64,000 nucleotides of DNA from an uncultured Draconibacterium sp. (GTDB lineage Bacteria; Bacteroidota; Bacteroidia; Bacteroidales; Prolixibacteraceae). A program made the translations under genes and the position numbers. The notes below the pieces were generated by a model. It was not told the DNA's origin, did not search any database, and worked only from the letters and a program-made list of their open reading frames with translations. Position 1 is the stretch's first letter. The number at the start of each line of letters is the position of its first letter. The stretch lies in NCBI RefSeq assembly GCF_963675065.1, contig NZ_OY775905.1:186001-250000 (forward strand). The letters run 5' to 3'. Shown here in pieces: positions 33,258-43,188 of this stretch.

Positions 33258-34541
33258 ATGAAACTACTCACCAAAATAAGTCTCAATTTCCTCTCCATTT
33301 CACTTTTCATTTTTCTGGTAGGGCTTATCGCTTTTTATTTTTTACTCCGACAACAAGTAAACCAAAACATAAATGTTGAGTTGCAAAAACGGCAAACCAG
33401 TATACAGAATGAATTAAAATCGGCACACTCAACTACAACGACACCAACCGATTTTGAAAAAAAAGTCGAAATAACTCCCATTCCCGCTAATCAAAATCCG
33501 AATGAGGGTTATTCCGATACGCTTATTGTGAACAACGAAACAGGCGCTTACACTGCTTACCGTCAACTACAGTTTGTTTCGGAGATTGGCGGGCAAAAAT
33601 ACCTGGTAAAGATCTTCAAATCGCACGCTGAAACCGACAACCTGATGGTTCGTATTATTTTATCGATGACACTGCTGGTTGTTGCCCTTATTTTAGGTTT
33701 GCTGATATTGAACCGGCACATTTCGCAAAAAACACTAAAATCGTTTTACGACACCATCAACAAAATCAAAAAATACGACCTGAACACCCACGAAGATTTT
33801 CAGTTGAAAGAAAGCGATATCGAGGAATTTAATGAGCTAAACAAGGTTTTGACTTCGATGACCGGGCGTATAAAAGACGACTATTTCAACCTGAAAGAAT
33901 ACACCGAAAATGCCTCGCACGAGCTGCAAACACCAATTGCCGTAATTATTTCGAAAATGGAGCTTTTGCTACAGTCTGATTGTATGCAGGAGAAAGAGCT
34001 AAAAACCATTAGCGATGCCTATGAAGCGTCCACCAAACTTTCTCGTCTAACGAATACTTTGTTGCTTCTTTCAAAGATTGGAAATCGTCAATTTCCTGAA
34101 GTGAAAAAGGTCGACTTAACACAAATCATCGACACACAGCTTTCATTCCTCGAGGACGTTATCGCAAGCAAAAAGATTTCGGTGGAAAGTCCGGACAAAG
34201 GATATTTTGTTGAAATGAATCCGTACCTGGCAGACATCCTGATTGCCAATCTGTTAAAAAATGCCATCCGCCACAATCACAAAAACGGTTCTATTTCAAT
34301 AACGACTAGAGAAAAGCAGCTAACAATTGCCAACAGCGGCGAAAAAATTCAGGGAACTGCCGACGATATTTTTAAACGATTTTACAAATCATCATCATCC
34401 GACAGCTCGGTTGGATTGGGTCTTGCCATCGTTCAGAAAATATGCGAAGTATCGGGTTTTAAGGCCCTTTATTCTTATGAGAATAACCTGCACAATTTCA
34501 GCATCATTTTTCATCCGGAAACAAACAATTTTGAAGCCTGA
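33258..34541 (+). CDS. Sensor histidine kinase, 427 aa
   Basis: Membrane segments at about residues 9-31 and 132-152 enclose a periplasmic sensor of about 100 residues. A cytosolic linker leads to HisKA with His221 in NASHELQTPIAV, then HATPase_c with NLLKNAIRHN (N box) and SVGLGLAIVQKIC (G2). The ATP lid is short. It acts with the OmpR-type regulator just upstream. The Gln in HELQTP, where Arg is common, is a variant often seen in Bacteroidota kinases. Confidence 0.94.
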   Translation: MKLLTKISLNFLSISLFIFLVGLIAFYFLLRQQVNQNINVELQKRQTSIQNELKSAHSTTTTPTDFEKKVEITPIPANQNPNEGYSDTLIVNNETGAYTAYRQLQFVSEIGGQKYLVKIFKSHAETDNLMVRIILSMTLLVVALILGLLILNRHISQKTLKSFYDTINKIKKYDLNTHEDFQLKESDIEEFNELNKVLTSMTGRIKDDYFNLKEYTENASHELQTPIAVIISKMELLLQSDCMQEKELKTISDAYEASTKLSRLTNTLLLLSKIGNRQFPEVKKVDLTQIIDTQLSFLEDVIASKKISVESPDKGYFVEMNPYLADILIANLLKNAIRHNHKNGSISITTREKQLTIANSGEKIQGTADDIFKRFYKSSSSDSSVGLGLAIVQKICEVSGFKALYSYENNLHNFSIIFHPETNNFEA

Positions 34542-34704
34542 ATCTCCAAATCACCAAACCGACTAACTCCTTGTACCTCTGACACATTAATACACAACTT
34601 ACAAGCGTTTGTTCAATACCCCTCCAAATCTGATTTTTTCTACAGATTTTCTACAGAATGTTTTAATAGTATTGTTTCAAAATCAAGATTTAAGCAAATC
34701 ATTC

Positions 34705-35958
34705 ATGATAGGATTACTTGGATTAAACCACAAAACTGCTCCGATAAAAGTTCGCGAAAAATTCGTGTTTTGCGAAGAAGATGTGAAGCGTTTTGTGCCG
34801 CAATTAATCGATGCAGGAATAAACGGTGCAATCGTTGTTTCGACATGCAACCGGACCGAAATATATTTTGACTACCCGGAAAAAGACATTTTTGATTGTA
34901 CATCAACATTGGCAAAAATGCTTTTTGATTGGAGAAAAGCGGATAAAAGTGTGGGGGCACATTTTTACCACAAATTCCAGGACGAAGCTTCGCAACATTT
35001 ATTTCGTGTAGCATCGGGCCTCGACTCGATGGCGCTGGGAGAATACCAGATTGTTGGCCAGTTGAAAGATGCTTTTGCCATTGCCGACAAATATGAGCTG
35101 CACACCCCAACGCTAATTCGCCTGTTTAACAAAGCTTTTGAGGCCGGAAAAAAAGTAAGAACAGAAACCGCACTCTCAAAAGGAGCCGTTTCAATTAGCT
35201 ACGCTGCCGTTGAACTGGCTAACAAAAAACTGCACAATCTTAGTTCTCACCCAACACTATTCCTTGGAGCTGGACAGACAGGAGAACTCACACTGCAAAA
35301 CATGCTGAAAAAAGGTTGCAACAAGTTCACCATTATTAACCGTACTGCAGAAAAAGCAGAAGAATTGGCGAAACGCTACGAAGGTGTGGCAAAAGAATTT
35401 TCGGAACTGCAAAATGAGTTGGTTTACAACGATATTGTAATTACATCAACCGCATCGAAAAAGCCACTTATTACAAAAGAAATGGTGGAACAGGCAATGA
35501 TTGAACGCCAAAATAAACCAATGTTTTTTGTCGACCTTTCGGTACCACATAACGTTGCACCGGATGTAGCGGAAATACAAAATGTTTTTGTTATCGATGT
35601 TGATGATTTGCATGCAGTAGTAGAGCGAACTTTTGGCAAACGCAGGGGTGAGATTGAAAAAGCTGAAAAAATTATTGCCGAGTTTGTAAGTGATTTTAGC
35701 GACTGGCAATTTACCCGTAATCTGACTCCGACTTTTCAAAATATCAGCGATAATTTCAGGAAAATAAATGAAGCCGAACTCGAAGGTTTTATTAAACGCC
35801 AGTCGAAAGACAACACAGAAGAAGCGTCGATGTATGCCGATCATATTACCAATAAATTTATTCGCCTGATGATCAAAAACGTAAAATCGATTACCGATAA
35901 CGGGCGCAAAAAAGAATACATCGAACTCGTTAACGACCTGTTCAAGATTGCTCCATGA
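34705..35958 (+). CDS. hemA: Glutamyl-tRNA reductase, 417 aa
   Basis: First committed enzyme of C5-pathway tetrapyrrole synthesis: reduces Glu-tRNA to glutamate-1-semialdehyde with NADPH. Starting at the ATG at 34705 gives MIGLLGLNHKTAPIKVRE, the family N-terminus; the 32-residue upstream extension is rejected. Catalytic Cys48 lies in VVSTCNRTEIY. ALGEYQIVGQLKDAF and a nucleotide-binding stretch FLGAGQTGEL follow, with a C-terminal dimerisation helix. It heads a rightward cluster with hemC-hemD, hemB, hemL and hemE. Confidence 0.97.
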   Translation: MIGLLGLNHKTAPIKVREKFVFCEEDVKRFVPQLIDAGINGAIVVSTCNRTEIYFDYPEKDIFDCTSTLAKMLFDWRKADKSVGAHFYHKFQDEASQHLFRVASGLDSMALGEYQIVGQLKDAFAIADKYELHTPTLIRLFNKAFEAGKKVRTETALSKGAVSISYAAVELANKKLHNLSSHPTLFLGAGQTGELTLQNMLKKGCNKFTIINRTAEKAEELAKRYEGVAKEFSELQNELVYNDIVITSTASKKPLITKEMVEQAMIERQNKPMFFVDLSVPHNVAPDVAEIQNVFVIDVDDLHAVVERTFGKRRGEIEKAEKIIAEFVSDFSDWQFTRNLTPTFQNISDNFRKINEAELEGFIKRQSKDNTEEASMYADHITNKFIRLMIKNVKSITDNGRKKEYIELVNDLFKIAP

Positions 35959-36123
35959 AACGAGCTAAATCGAAACGAACTTGATCCAAAGATTTAAGTG
36001 AATTTGAATAATAAAAATGAATAGGGAAAAAACGATGCGAGTTCCACGGTCAAATATCAATAATTTTTATCCGAGCGTATCTTCCGTTATTAAACAACAA
36101 ACCTTAAAACGAACTCAGCACTA

Positions 36124-37836
36124 GTGAAAAATACGATTCGCATTGGCACTCGAGGCAGCAAGCTTGCCTTATATCAGGCTTATAGGGTAAAAGACGAACT
36201 GGAACAAAAATTCCCTGAAAAGCAATTTGAGATTGTCGTTATAAAAACAAAAGGCGACAAGATTCTGGATGTCCCGCTGTCAAAAATCGGCGATAAAGGA
36301 CTATTTACCAAAGAGCTGGAAGTAGCCATGTTCAACGACGAGATCGACATGGCGGTACATAGCTTAAAAGACCTGCCCACTATTTTTCCTGAAGGAACAA
36401 AACTGGGTGCAGTTCTGGAAAGAGGCACCGTTAACGATGCATTGGTCAGCAAAAATCATTTAAAACTTTCGGAACTGACTTCGGAGCACACAATAGCAAC
36501 GTCAAGTTTACGACGCAAAGCACAATTGCTACGCTTGAATCCGGATTTTAATATTGTTGAAATCAGAGGAAATGTAAATACGCGCATCCGCAAAATGAAT
36601 GAAGGTTACTGCGATGCAATGATCATGGCAGGAGCCGGATTGCAACGTTTGGAAATGAATGAAGCGATCACCGAAATTCTGGACACAGAAACCATGATAC
36701 CGGCCTGTGGACAAGGTGCCATCGCCATCGAAATAAAAGACAACGATCCGGAAATTGAAACCATCATCGCACAGATTAATCACAAGGAAACGATGATAAC
36801 AAGCTCGGCAGAACGTGTGTTTCTGAACACTTTGGAAGGCGGTTGCCAGATTCCTGTTGGAAGCACTTGCAAAATTGAAGGCAATCAGGTAAAAATAACC
36901 GGCTTTGTTGCTAGTATCAACGGAAGTAAATTTCTGAAAGAGACCGCAACCGGACCGGTAGGAAATGCCAATGTTCTTGCAAAAGAATTGGCGAACAAAT
37001 TATTTAATGCCGGCGGAAAAGAAATTCTTGATGCGATTAGAGACGAAAATTTACCTTCTTCACAAACAGCACTTCCTTTAAAAGATAAGGTGATTATTTC
37101 TACACGTCCGGCAGATATTCACGATGATCTTCCCGATCTGCTAACAAAAGCAGGTGCATCGGTAGTTTCGTTGCCAATGATTCAAATTGAGCAGACACAA
37201 CTTAGTACTGTAGAAGAACAATCTTTACAAAATATCGATCAGTTTCAGTGGGTAATTTTCACCAGCAAAAATGGTGTTGTAAGTTTCTTTAAACAGCTGA
37301 TTGAACTGAAAGGCAACACTACTTTACCCAACAATTTAAAGATTGCCGTAATCGGTAAAAACACCGCAGCCGAATTGGATTATTACGGTTATGCACCTTA
37401 TTTTACTGCCAATGAAAACTCATCCGACGGCTTGTTAAAAGAACTGAAAGAAAAACACAATCTGCAAAACCAAAATATTCTGCTGGCGCTCGGAAACCTG
37501 GCTGGTGATAAACTGGAGACAGAATTGTCGAAAGCAAATTCGATTACCCGTGTAAATACTTACCAAACGGTAAAACCATCGGGAGCTGATTCAAAAATTT
37601 TGGATGCGATTTCGAATGATAGGTACGATCTGATCGTATTTACAAGTCCATCCACTTTTAACAATTTCTGCCACTTTTATGGCACCGAAAACATTTCAGA
37701 AGTAAAAATGGCCAGCATTGGTGAAACAACTTCGGAGGCCATTCACCAAGGTGGCACCGAGCCACTGATTACTGCAGAAAATTCGAATGCGGAAGGACTT
37801 TACAAAGCTATAATCGACTATTATCAAACAAAATAA
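36124..37836 (+). CDS. hemCD: Fused porphobilinogen deaminase / uroporphyrinogen-III synthase, 570 aa
   Basis: Two consecutive steps in one chain. Residues 1 to about 310 are HemC: RIGTRGSKLALYQA, SSLRRKAQLLR, and Cys241 in LEGGCQIPVGS, which carries the dipyrromethane cofactor. From about 320 (LKDKVIISTRPADI) to the end is a HemD domain with FTSKNGVVSFF and IVFTSPSTFNNF. The frame is continuous with no stop or shift at the junction, so this is a real fusion, not two genes. The start is GTG at 36124, giving KNTIRIGTRG at once. Fusion would hand the unstable hydroxymethylbilane directly to HemD; that benefit is inferred. Confidence 0.94.
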   Translation: MKNTIRIGTRGSKLALYQAYRVKDELEQKFPEKQFEIVVIKTKGDKILDVPLSKIGDKGLFTKELEVAMFNDEIDMAVHSLKDLPTIFPEGTKLGAVLERGTVNDALVSKNHLKLSELTSEHTIATSSLRRKAQLLRLNPDFNIVEIRGNVNTRIRKMNEGYCDAMIMAGAGLQRLEMNEAITEILDTETMIPACGQGAIAIEIKDNDPEIETIIAQINHKETMITSSAERVFLNTLEGGCQIPVGSTCKIEGNQVKITGFVASINGSKFLKETATGPVGNANVLAKELANKLFNAGGKEILDAIRDENLPSSQTALPLKDKVIISTRPADIHDDLPDLLTKAGASVVSLPMIQIEQTQLSTVEEQSLQNIDQFQWVIFTSKNGVVSFFKQLIELKGNTTLPNNLKIAVIGKNTAAELDYYGYAPYFTANENSSDGLLKELKEKHNLQNQNILLALGNLAGDKLETELSKANSITRVNTYQTVKPSGADSKILDAISNDRYDLIVFTSPSTFNNFCHFYGTENISEVKMASIGETTSEAIHQGGTEPLITAENSNAEGLYKAIIDYYQTK

Positions 37837-37846
37837 AAACTACGCT

Positions 37847-38830
37847 ATGCTATTTCCTGAAACAAGATTAAGAAGATTAAGATATAATTCGGTTTTACGC
37901 GACATGGTAACCGAAACAAAACTTTCTGTTGACGATTTGGTAATGCCACTTTTTGTTTGTGCCGGGACCAACGTGCGCAACCCAATCAGTTCGATGCCGG
38001 GCAACTTTCAATTGTCGGTGGAGAACCTGGTTGAGGAATGTAAAAATGTTGCTGCAGCAGGCGTAAAAGCCGTTCTTTTGTTTGGTATTCCTGCCGAAAA
38101 AGACGAAGACGGAACAGTTGCCTGTCAGCACAACGGCATTGTACAGCAAGCCATTCGTGCCATAAAAGCAGAACTTCCCAATTTGTACATTATTGCCGAT
38201 GTGTGTAACTGCGAATACACTACGCACGGACATTGCGGAACTATAATTGACGGCGATGTGGATAACGACACCACGCTTGAAACACTGGCCGCGCAGTCAG
38301 TTTCGCTGGCCGAAGCCGGTGCCGATATGATCGCGCCGAGCGATATGATGGACGGACGTGTAGGACGAATCCGTGAGGCATTGGACGAAAATAAATTCGA
38401 GAAAATTCCGATCATGGCTTATTCGGCAAAATATGCATCGGGTTTTTACGGGCCATTCCGTGAAGCTGCCGAAAGTGCACCAAAATTTGGCAACCGCGCC
38501 ACTTACCAAATGAACCCGGCTAATTCAGACGAAGCCATGCGCGAGGTAGAACTCGACATTGCTGAAGGTGCCGATGTTGTTATGGTTAAACCGGCGCTCT
38601 CGTTCCTCGATATTATCTACCGTGTAAAAACAGAATTCAAAATGCCAACAGCAGCCTATAATGTTAGTGGCGAATTCTCGATGCTAAAAGCAGCTGAAGA
38701 GAAAGATTGGATCGATGGGCCGCGCGTAATGATGGAAATTCTTACCTCAATTAAAAGAGCCGGTGCCGATATTATTATTACGTATTCAGCTGTTGATGCA
38801 GCGAAAATTTTGAATGGAATAAAAGGATAG
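37847..38830 (+). CDS. hemB: Delta-aminolevulinic acid dehydratase (porphobilinogen synthase), 327 aa
   Basis: Condenses two 5-aminolevulinates to porphobilinogen. Schiff-base Lys residues are Lys195 (AYSAKYASGFYGPFR) and Lys248 (VVMVKPAL). The metal site holds Cys120, Cys122 and Cys130 (DVCNCEYTTHGHCG), the zinc-dependent type. It starts 10 nt after the hemCD stop and is followed by hemL 3 nt downstream, so an operon is clear. Confidence 0.97.
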   Translation: MLFPETRLRRLRYNSVLRDMVTETKLSVDDLVMPLFVCAGTNVRNPISSMPGNFQLSVENLVEECKNVAAAGVKAVLLFGIPAEKDEDGTVACQHNGIVQQAIRAIKAELPNLYIIADVCNCEYTTHGHCGTIIDGDVDNDTTLETLAAQSVSLAEAGADMIAPSDMMDGRVGRIREALDENKFEKIPIMAYSAKYASGFYGPFREAAESAPKFGNRATYQMNPANSDEAMREVELDIAEGADVVMVKPALSFLDIIYRVKTEFKMPTAAYNVSGEFSMLKAAEEKDWIDGPRVMMEILTSIKRAGADIIITYSAVDAAKILNGIKG

Positions 38831-38833
38831 AAC

Positions 38834-40126
38834 ATGCAGTTTTCAAAAAGTATAGAAGCATTTAAACAAGCTCAGCAAAGTATTCCGGGAGGTGTGAATT
38901 CACCGGTTCGGGCTTTTAAAAGTGTTAATTTAAATCCGGTATTTATCGACAATGCCATAGGGTCAAAAGTTGTTGATCTCGACGGTAATCAGTACACTGA
39001 TTTTGTATCGTCGTGGGGACCACTTATCTTTGGTCACGCCCACCCTGAAATCGTGTCGGCTATTAACGAAGCCGCACAAAAAGGAACCAGTTACGGTGCT
39101 CCTACTTTATACGAAACCGAAATGGCAGAACTGATCGTTGAAATGGTGCCATCGATAGAAAAAGTGCGTATGGTGAACTCGGGAACGGAAGCCACCATGA
39201 GTGCCATCCGTTTGGCTCGTGGTTATACAGGTCGGGAGAAAATTGTAAAGTTCGTGGGTAATTATCACGGACATGGCGACAGCTTCCTCATCAAAGCGGG
39301 TTCCGGAGCTATAACTTTAGGTTTGCCTGACAGCCCGGGAGTAACTGCCGGCAATGCAAAAGATACTTTACTGGCCAATTATAACGATCTGGCTTCGGTA
39401 GAACAACTTTTTAAAGAAGACGGAGAAAATATTGCCGCAATTATTGTTGAGCCGGTTGCCGGAAACATGGGTGTTGTTCTTCCTGAAAAAGGATTTTTGG
39501 AAGGTCTACGCGAAATTGCCACTAAGAATGGCGCATTGCTAATTTTTGACGAGGTGATCACCGGTTTCCGTCTGGCAAAAGGTGGTGCACAGGAATTCTT
39601 TAACGTAATGCCTGACATTACCACTCTGGGAAAAATTATTGGCGGAGGCTTGCCGGTTGGTGCTTATGGTGGTAAAAAAGAGATTATGGATCAACTGGCG
39701 CCAAACGGCCCGATTTACCAGGCAGGAACGCTGTCAGGAAATCCATTGGCAATGGCTGCCGGAAGCACAATGCTGAAATTGATCCTGAACACTGCGGACT
39801 TCTACCCTGAATTGGAGCGAAAAGCGAAAAAGCTGGAAGAAGGAATTCGCAACAACCTCAAAGAAACAGGTATTAATGCGGTATTGAATCGCGTTGGCTC
39901 AATGATGACATTGTTTTTCACCAACGAAGAGAAAGTGAGCTCATACGACGAGGCAATGAGTGCAAATACGACACGTTATGCTGAATATTTCAAACTCTCG
40001 CTGGAGAGCGGTATGTACATCGCGCCGTCGCAATTTGAGTGTTTGTTTGTTTCGTATGCTCACACCGACGAAGACATTGACAACATCATCAGTGCCAATT
40101 TAAACGCCTTAAAACAATTAGCTTAG
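38834..40126 (+). CDS. hemL: Glutamate-1-semialdehyde 2,1-aminomutase, 430 aa
   Basis: PLP enzyme that converts glutamate-1-semialdehyde to 5-aminolevulinate, the step after HemA. N-terminal QQSIPGGVNSPVRAF, GTEATMSAIRLAR, LLIFDEVITGFR and PLP-binding Lys267 in TTLGKIIGGGLPVG are all present at normal length. It starts 3 nt after hemB. Confidence 0.97.
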   Translation: MQFSKSIEAFKQAQQSIPGGVNSPVRAFKSVNLNPVFIDNAIGSKVVDLDGNQYTDFVSSWGPLIFGHAHPEIVSAINEAAQKGTSYGAPTLYETEMAELIVEMVPSIEKVRMVNSGTEATMSAIRLARGYTGREKIVKFVGNYHGHGDSFLIKAGSGAITLGLPDSPGVTAGNAKDTLLANYNDLASVEQLFKEDGENIAAIIVEPVAGNMGVVLPEKGFLEGLREIATKNGALLIFDEVITGFRLAKGGAQEFFNVMPDITTLGKIIGGGLPVGAYGGKKEIMDQLAPNGPIYQAGTLSGNPLAMAAGSTMLKLILNTADFYPELERKAKKLEEGIRNNLKETGINAVLNRVGSMMTLFFTNEEKVSSYDEAMSANTTRYAEYFKLSLESGMYIAPSQFECLFVSYAHTDEDIDNIISANLNALKQLA

Positions 40127-40288
40127 AAAGATAAGAGATTGAAAGTAGATCGATAAAAGATTGATCGGAGATTGAGCGAATCAACTCAATCTCATCAATC
40201 CATTCAATCATTTCAATCTAATACCAATTGGAAATATTTTGCAGATAGTTTCACGTAATTTGTAGAAAAGATAGAAATACCAACATAG

Positions 40289-41320
40289 ATGGAAAAAGGA
40301 ATCTTTATAAAAACACTAAAAGGCGAGAAAACGGAACGTCCACCGGTGTGGTTTATGCGTCAGGCGGGAAGAGTTTTGCCGTCGTATCTTGAAATGCGCA
40401 AACAGTATAGTTTTAAAGAGCTGATGCGCGATCCGGAACTGGCAGCAAAAGTAACATTGTTACCTGTACACGATTTGGGTGTTGACGCAGCTATTCTTTT
40501 TTCCGATATCCTTGTAATTCCCGAGGCAATGGGAATGGAATTAACGTTCACCGATTCGGGTCCACGATTTGCAACGGCATTAAAAGATCTGGACGACCCG
40601 ATGTCACTCATCAATCCGGACGCTACAAAGCTGGAATACATTTACGATGTAATCGATAAAATTCAGGAAACCAAACCAAAGGATTTCCCATTGATCGGTT
40701 TCTGCGGAGCTCCGTTTACTACACTGTGTTACATGGTGCAGGGATTGGGAACAAATCATACTTTCCCCGATGCGGTTTCCCTACTTTATAAAGATAAAAA
40801 ACTGGCCAAACAACTGCTGGGAGCCATTACTGAGCTATCGATTAAGTATGCGCTGAACCAGGTAAAACATGGCGTCGCAGCTTTTCAGATCTTTGAGACG
40901 CACGCCGGACTTATTCCTGCTGACTTGTACATGGAATTTATTATGCCGTTTGTTCGAAAAATATCAGCGGCAGTAATGAAAACAGGCACGCCAACCATTT
41001 TCTTACCAAAAGGTTTGGGAACCGGATTAAAACAGTTGCAACCCGGCGATGCCGACTTTATCAGTGTCGACTGGCAGGTGCCAATGAAAGAAGCACGCGA
41101 AATGATACCGGCAGACATGGGTGTTCAGGGAAATCTTGATCCGCGTATATTATTTGCCAACCAGGAAGTAATTGAAGCTAAATTGCAGGAATACCTTTCG
41201 TTTGGAGCTGAACAAGACAAATGGATTTTTAATGTAGGACACGGATTTGTTCCCGGCATTCCGGTTGAAAATGCTAAATTCGTTGTCGACTGGATAAAGA
41301 GTGCAAATTGGAACAAATGA
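40289..41320 (+). CDS. hemE: Uroporphyrinogen decarboxylase, 343 aa
   Basis: Decarboxylates the four acetates of uroporphyrinogen III to give coproporphyrinogen III, directing flux to haem instead of siroheme. RPPVWFMRQAGRVLPSYLEM, FSDILVIPEAMGMEL, GFCGAPFTTLCYMVQG and FNVGHGFVPGIP are family signatures. A 162-nt spacer with short GATTGAG/CTCAATC inverted repeats separates it from hemL, so it may have separate control. Later haem genes are not in the window. Confidence 0.97.
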   Translation: MEKGIFIKTLKGEKTERPPVWFMRQAGRVLPSYLEMRKQYSFKELMRDPELAAKVTLLPVHDLGVDAAILFSDILVIPEAMGMELTFTDSGPRFATALKDLDDPMSLINPDATKLEYIYDVIDKIQETKPKDFPLIGFCGAPFTTLCYMVQGLGTNHTFPDAVSLLYKDKKLAKQLLGAITELSIKYALNQVKHGVAAFQIFETHAGLIPADLYMEFIMPFVRKISAAVMKTGTPTIFLPKGLGTGLKQLQPGDADFISVDWQVPMKEAREMIPADMGVQGNLDPRILFANQEVIEAKLQEYLSFGAEQDKWIFNVGHGFVPGIPVENAKFVVDWIKSANWNK

Positions 41321-41409
41321 ATAACGAATGAAGATTAACGATTTTCGATTGACGAAGGACAAGAAAGCTGTACTAATGAAAACAGGAAACTGAGACTGAA
41401 TACTTAAAA

Positions 41410-41865
41410 ATGATGAATCTGAGTGCCATAATCACATCCGACTTTGTAAAAATAATACACGACATTGTTAGTGTATCATTTTTACTTCTTGCGGTAACGT
41501 TGATATACCGCTCGGTTCGTGGAATCAAAAACCACCTCCCCTACGTCAAAACCGACAAGTATGTTGCGATTGCTTTTATTGTAGCGCTGTACATGCAACT
41601 TATTTTAGGGCTGATAATGTTCACCAACCTGGGGGCAGGCTTCGATTTTCAATACGTCCCCGATGAAAGTACAAACATGGTTTCGAAAAGGCTTTGGCCG
41701 GTTGAACACATCGTACTGATGTTGTTCGCCCTTTTTATCGCCAACCTCGGATTGATAGCCTCATTTCTTACGGAAAAAAGCCAGAGTCGTTTTAAGAAAG
41801 TGCTTATCTACTATTCAATTTCGGTTGTTCTTATTGCTATTTCGTTATTATCGATTTACGCTTAA
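41410..41865 (+). CDS. Four-helix membrane protein, cytochrome-b-like family, 151 aa
   Basis: Four hydrophobic segments: IIHDIVSVSFLLLAVTLIY, YVAIAFIVALYMQLILGLIMF, VEHIVLMLFALFIANLGLI and KVLIYYSISVVLIAISLLSIY. His residues sit at the start of the first and third helices (IIHDI, VEHIV). The layout matches small Bacteroidota proteins usually annotated as cytochrome B or hypothetical, where such His could ligate haem; that is a family resemblance, not proof. Location behind hemE fits a haem link. Two adjacent ATG codons make the exact start uncertain by one residue. Confidence 0.7.
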   Translation: MMNLSAIITSDFVKIIHDIVSVSFLLLAVTLIYRSVRGIKNHLPYVKTDKYVAIAFIVALYMQLILGLIMFTNLGAGFDFQYVPDESTNMVSKRLWPVEHIVLMLFALFIANLGLIASFLTEKSQSRFKKVLIYYSISVVLIAISLLSIYA

Positions 41866-42002
41866 TGGTATTTAGTATCTACTTGGTAGGTAACCATAGT
41901 GAAATCTATGGTGAAACACAACTAAAATGTTTTATCCCAGGAGTTTCAATAATAATTAAGTAACCAAGCATAAGAAACTGACTTTTGCCTTATCAGGCGG
42001 AT

Positions 42003-42420
42003 TCTACTCTTTGGTTTAGCCCAAAGAGTAGACAGAAAACCCAAGGCTGCGACCACTTCACTCGGAAAAGCTACGCGATGCCGACTAAAATTCCTGAAAC
42101 TCGTCGTACCTCCTCAAACAACAGTAATTTTTTACGTCGCCATCACTTGTTTTCCGGCTCACTGGCCGAGGCCAGGCTCCATTGTAACTGACGTTGCATT
42201 AGTGGACGGCCTCTTTTGGTCGTTGCCCGGAGTTGAAATAAAACCTTAGTGAGAGCGGGAAGCTCTGAAGAATTGAGGAGATCACCCGTCCGAACTTAGG
42301 TTTTATGAAAATGGAGGGTGAAGATCAAAAGAAGCCTTGCGCTCGGAAATGCCTTCCTCGTGCTTCGTCTTTGCTTCAAGGCAAAGATGAAGGCCTCCGG
42401 CAGGAAAAAAGGCACAATAC
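42003..42420. repeat. Structured intergenic element with several hairpins (dispersed-repeat type)
   Basis: No supportable gene lies between 41866 and 42460. The element opens with a perfect 12-bp inverted repeat, TCTACTCTTTGG (42003-42014) with CCAAAGAGTAGA (42021-42032). Further pairings are GGACGG near 42208 with CCGTCC near 42288, AAAACCT/AGGTTTT enclosing about 42240-42305, and CTTCGTCTTTGC/GCAAAGATGAAG near 42370-42395 with one G-U pair. Text such as CCCAAGGCTGCGACCA and CTCGTCGTACCTCCTC recurs, by recollection, in spacers of related genomes. It separates the converging haem and siroheme/sulfite operons. Confidence 0.5.
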
Positions 42421-42460
42421 TTTAGACAGCCAAAAAACGAAGAACGAAAAACATATTGAA

Positions 42461-43186
42461 CTAACATTCCATTCGTAGATAAATCAAAGCCGGAGTTTTT
42501 ACAGGCGTCTCACTATTCAACGCAACCATTTCTTCCAATGTTCCTTTAAATTTTTGGGCATCCCAGCGGCCAGAACGCGACACAATGGTAGTCTGAATAC
42601 ACTCGCGATGAACGGTATCCAGCGCCTCGTAAATTTCCTCCAGCACTTTTGTACCCATGTAAATTACGGCAGTTCCCCGGTTCTCCAGAATACTTACCAA
42701 CTGTTTTACACTAAGAAGTTTCCCGGCCACATCGCGCCCGGAAAGAAGGTGCAATGAGTTGCTTCCCCGCCGGTCGGTTAACGGAACACCAAATTCTGCC
42801 GATGCCGCATTAAACGCAGAAATTCCCGGCACCACTTCAAAAGGAATATTCTTTTCCTGCAGGAATGAAGTTTCTTCTGCTCCCCGACTAAAGATCATCG
42901 GATCACCCGATTTTACGCGCACCACCACTTTGCCCAGCTTAGCATGCTTTTCAATTTTTTGATGGATTGAGTTTTGCCGTTCTGTTACGTCAACGCCATC
43001 GCCGGCACGTTTACCCACAAAAACAAGTTCTGCATTCTCCGGAAAAAGCGCCCGAACATCGCGCGATATCAACGCATCGTACAAAATCACATCTGCATCT
43101 TTAATACAATTATGCGCTTTTACGGTGAGTAAATCTGCCGGTCCGGGGCCCGCTCCTACTATATATACTTTCCCCAACTGTTCCAT
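42461..43186 (-). CDS. cobA: Uroporphyrinogen-III C-methyltransferase, 241 aa
   Basis: SAM-dependent double methylation of uroporphyrinogen III to precorrin-2, entry to siroheme. MEQLGKVYIVGAGPGPADLL, VKSGDPMIFSRGAEE, PGISAFNAASAEFGVPLTDR and TAVIYMGTKVLEEI are family motifs. The start at 43186 leaves 2 nt after the upstream gene; an ATG seven codons earlier would overlap that gene and adds nothing conserved. This is a single-domain SUMT; the dehydrogenase/chelatase half of CysG is the separate gene at 47780. Last gene of the operon. Confidence 0.95.
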   Translation of the reverse strand: MEQLGKVYIVGAGPGPADLLTVKAHNCIKDADVILYDALISRDVRALFPENAELVFVGKRAGDGVDVTERQNSIHQKIEKHAKLGKVVVRVKSGDPMIFSRGAEETSFLQEKNIPFEVVPGISAFNAASAEFGVPLTDRRGSNSLHLLSGRDVAGKLLSVKQLVSILENRGTAVIYMGTKVLEEIYEALDTVHRECIQTTIVSRSGRWDAQKFKGTLEEMVALNSETPVKTPALIYLRMEC

Positions 43187-43188
43187 CT

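Noticed and set aside
41985..42191. 68-codon plus-strand open frame
   Set aside because: It overlaps the structured repeat-like spacer; the translation is basic and without motif.
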